Shown here: positions 5,731-7,397 of the stretch, one piece after another | Numbering within the stretch: the stretch's first letter is position 1 | Layout of the letters: each line of letters begins with the position of its first letter | Position numbers and translations under genes: made by a program | The notes under the pieces: generated by a model | Databases searched by the model: none | Seen by the model: the letters and a program-made list of their open reading frames with translations, nothing else | Told to the model about the DNA's origin: nothing | Origin: Planctomycetota bacterium | GTDB taxonomy: Bacteria > Planctomycetota > Phycisphaerae > UBA1845 | Direction of reading: 5' to 3' | DNA: 7,397 bases | Assembly: GCA_022561415.1 (NCBI GenBank) | Contig: JADFRH010000115.1 | Coordinates: forward strand, 1-7,397

Positions 5731-6546
5731 TCAGATCGTCGCAATGTCGCGCCGCGAGAAGACGATTGCGCCGCCCAGCCAGGTGAGGCCACCGATCACC
5801 GTGAGCACGAGCATGTCCGTGAGCGGCCAGGCGCCGCTGGTTATGATTTCGTGCGGGCGGTGGTAGTTCAGTAGGCCGAAAACAGAAACTCGCTCGACGA
5901 CCTTGTTGAACGGGGCCAGGAAGTTCAGCAGGAACGAGATCAGCACGATCGCGAACACGACGCCGCACACGCGGCCACGGCGGTTGCCCAAGGATGAGAC
6001 GAACCACGCGATGCCGCCGATCGCGAGGTAGAGGCAGTAGAGATTCGCGGCCGCGATGAGGCGAGGAAGGAATCGAAACGCGGCCGTCGTTTCGGACGAC
6101 AGCGCCCCGATGACGTTGCCCAACAACCCGAATCCAATCAATAGCGCCCCGGCGGCGAGCCAGACGAGCGACTCCGCCGCGTAGATCGACATGCGACTCA
6201 CGGGAAGCCCGAGCAGGACGTCGGCCGTGCCCGCGTCTACCTCGCCGGCCGGCATTCTCGAACAGAACAGAATCGCCATGGTGGCCGTCAGAATGAGAAT
6301 GATCGGGTGCGTCCAGGGGAAGGCGGCGATCATGTCGGGTCCGATCGACACGGCTGCTTCGGGGCCTAGAAAGGCTTTGAGGATGTTCTGAAGGAAGGGC
6401 ATGGCGAGAAGCTGCTCGGACATCTGGTCGAAAAACGTCGGCAGGATGTGTGAGATCAGCCCCTGAGCCAGACCCATGCCGACGGCGAACAGAAGGGTGG
6501 CCACCCAGACCTCGCGCACCGTTTTTGCAATCAGCCCTGCGTTCAT
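5731..6546 (-). CDS. ABC-2 type transporter permease
   Basis: The 271-residue integral membrane protein starts at the ATG at 6546-6544 and ends at the TGA at 5731-5733. About six hydrophobic segments are visible, near residues 13-30, 78-96, 123-146, 163-183, 193-213 and 243-263. Residues 101-118 (GEVDAGTADVLLGLPVSR) match the cytoplasmic motif between membrane helices in ABC-2 permeases, where the ATPase coupling element lies. The C-terminus FSRRDIATI is also typical. A large extracytoplasmic loop spans about 31-77. It would form the membrane channel of an exporter together with the ATPase encoded 12 nt upstream. The substrate is not predictable from sequence; relatives export antibiotics, lipids or peptides, or take part in membrane remodelling. 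The ribosome binding site is weak (AGGCG overlapping the ATPase stop codon), which suggests translational coupling. Confidence 0.93.
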   Translation of the reverse strand: MNAGLIAKTVREVWVATLLFAVGMGLAQGLISHILPTFFDQMSEQLLAMPFLQNILKAFLGPEAAVSIGPDMIAAFPWTHPIILILTATMAILFCSRMPAGEVDAGTADVLLGLPVSRMSIYAAESLVWLAAGALLIGFGLLGNVIGALSSETTAAFRFLPRLIAAANLYCLYLAIGGIAWFVSSLGNRRGRVCGVVFAIVLISFLLNFLAPFNKVVERVSVFGLLNYHRPHEIITSGAWPLTDMLVLTVIGGLTWLGGAIVFSRRDIATI

Positions 6547-6558
6547 TGAATGTTTCGC

Positions 6559-7397
6559 CTAGTCATAATATTTCTCGAACAGCCGGGCGAGGTCCGGTTC
6601 GCCGATCGAGAGGTCTTCAATGGGTTGCGTGGCCGCCCACCGCAGCAGCCGCGCTGACGTTCCGCTCATCTCCGCGAGCCATTCGCTGTCCCGCCTTTCC
6701 AGCACGTCGAGATGGTCGGGGACGGCGATCCCGCTCGCGGGCTCATTCGAGCGCCATCGGATCGTGACGGACCTTTTCGCCTTTTGCCGCAGCGTCGAGA
6801 GCGACTCGTCGGCGACGAGTCGTCCTCTGCGAAGAATCGCCACGCGATAGCACAGCGACTCGACCTCGCTCAGTGTGTGGCTGGAGAAGAAGACCGTGTG
6901 TCCGTTCGATGCCAGCTCGCGAAGTCTCCGTAGCAGTCGCTTCTGCATGATCGGATCGAGCCCCGAGGTCGGTTCGTCGAGAATCAGCAGCTTCGGCCGA
7001 TGGGCCAACGCGAGAATCAGGCCGAGTTTCTGACGCATGCCGCGCGACATGCTTCGTACGGGCACATCGATTTCGAGCTCGAACTCCTCGGCTAGTTCCC
7101 TTCCGGCTTCGCACACGTCTCGACGACGAACTTTTGAGATCAGGCGCAACGCACTGTCGCACGTCCAGAACGGGTAGAGCCGAAGATCGCCCGGGAGATA
7201 GCCGACCTCCGCCTTGATCTGATGGCTGCACCGCCACGCGTCGAGGTCGAACACCCGCGCTGAACCCGCGGTCGGCCTGAGCAGGCCCATGAGCACGCGG
7301 ATCGTCGTGCTCTTGCCCGAGCCGTTGGGTCCGAGAAAACCGAAGAGCGTTCCGGCGGGACCACGCAGGTCGAGATTCTCGATGCCCACGCGCCGGC
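6559..7397 (-). CDS. ABC transporter ATP-binding protein (5' partial)
   Basis: This is the ATPase subunit of the exporter, at the inner face of the membrane. The frame ends at TAG (6559-6561) and is open through the right edge. The GTG at 7389 is probably internal, because the frame continues upstream as Arg-Arg and relatives carry 10-20 more residues. Numbered from that GTG: Walker A GPNGSGKST at 20-28; signature-region SRGMRQK at 115-121, the degenerate form normal in ABC-2 partners; Walker B LLILDEPT at 134-141; D-loop SGLDP at 142-146; switch His171 in SSHTLSEVE. The Q-loop position reads VGYLPGDLRLY with no glutamine, a substitution I recall in a subset of this family. Residues 207-276 form the family's C-terminal domain. 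It is transcribed first, followed after 12 nt by the permease. The substrate is unknown. Confidence 0.96.
   Translation of the reverse strand, partial: RRVGIENLDLRGPAGTLFGFLGPNGSGKSTTIRVLMGLLRPTAGSARVFDLDAWRCSHQIKAEVGYLPGDLRLYPFWTCDSALRLISKVRRRDVCEAGRELAEEFELEIDVPVRSMSRGMRQKLGLILALAHRPKLLILDEPTSGLDPIMQKRLLRRLRELASNGHTVFFSSHTLSEVESLCYRVAILRRGRLVADESLSTLRQKAKRSVTIRWRSNEPASGIAVPDHLDVLERRDSEWLAEMSGTSARLLRWAATQPIEDLSIGEPDLARLFEKYYD

Overview
The window reads as a fragment of a GC-rich planctomycete chromosome, probably Phycisphaerae-like or from an environmental assembly. Three things support this. The first protein ends in the dockerin-like tail common on large secreted planctomycete proteins. 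A membrane protein ends in the C-x2-C-x-Y-x-L-T-G...C-P-E-C-G zinc ribbon that is extremely common in that phylum. Two short intergenic elements, readable as PLPDGRGSV and VGWAVPT on the minus strand, match strings I recall recurring in planctomycete gene predictions. The lineage assignment rests on family recognition, not on a search.

Layout. Bases 1-1518 (+) hold the 3' part of a gene for a secreted protein of alternating cysteine-rich modules. It is open from the first base, so its start lies off the left edge. It closes with a conserved beta-type segment and two dockerin/EF-hand-like helices. After 29 nt comes a co-directional gene (1548-4208, +) for a predicted lipoprotein with seven FG-GAP/VCBS calcium loops, an ASPIC/UnbV domain and a C-terminal TPR region. 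The two may be co-transcribed and both look like calcium-dependent cell-surface or exported proteins.

Bases 4209-4413 lie between convergent genes and hold a PLPDGRGSV-type dispersed element and a short direct repeat. No tRNA, rRNA or clear intrinsic terminator was found there.

From 4414 rightwards everything reads on the minus strand. A zinc-ribbon membrane protein (4414-5133) appears to have lost its reading frame: its natural N-terminus (signal anchor, ATG at 5257) is in another frame. A VGWAVPT-type element fills the 35 nt between that start and the next gene, a 79-residue charged helical protein (5293-5532). After 198 nt without a recognised gene come an ABC-2 permease (5731-6546) and its ATPase (6559-7397). 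They are 12 nt apart and clearly form one export unit; the ATPase runs off the right edge. I see no CRISPR array, phage module or intact insertion sequence. I do not see convincing evidence of a complete new biological system. The most unusual elements are the modular Cys-rich protein, the frameshifted planctomycete zinc-ribbon gene bracketed by two dispersed elements, and the FG-GAP/ASPIC/TPR fusion.
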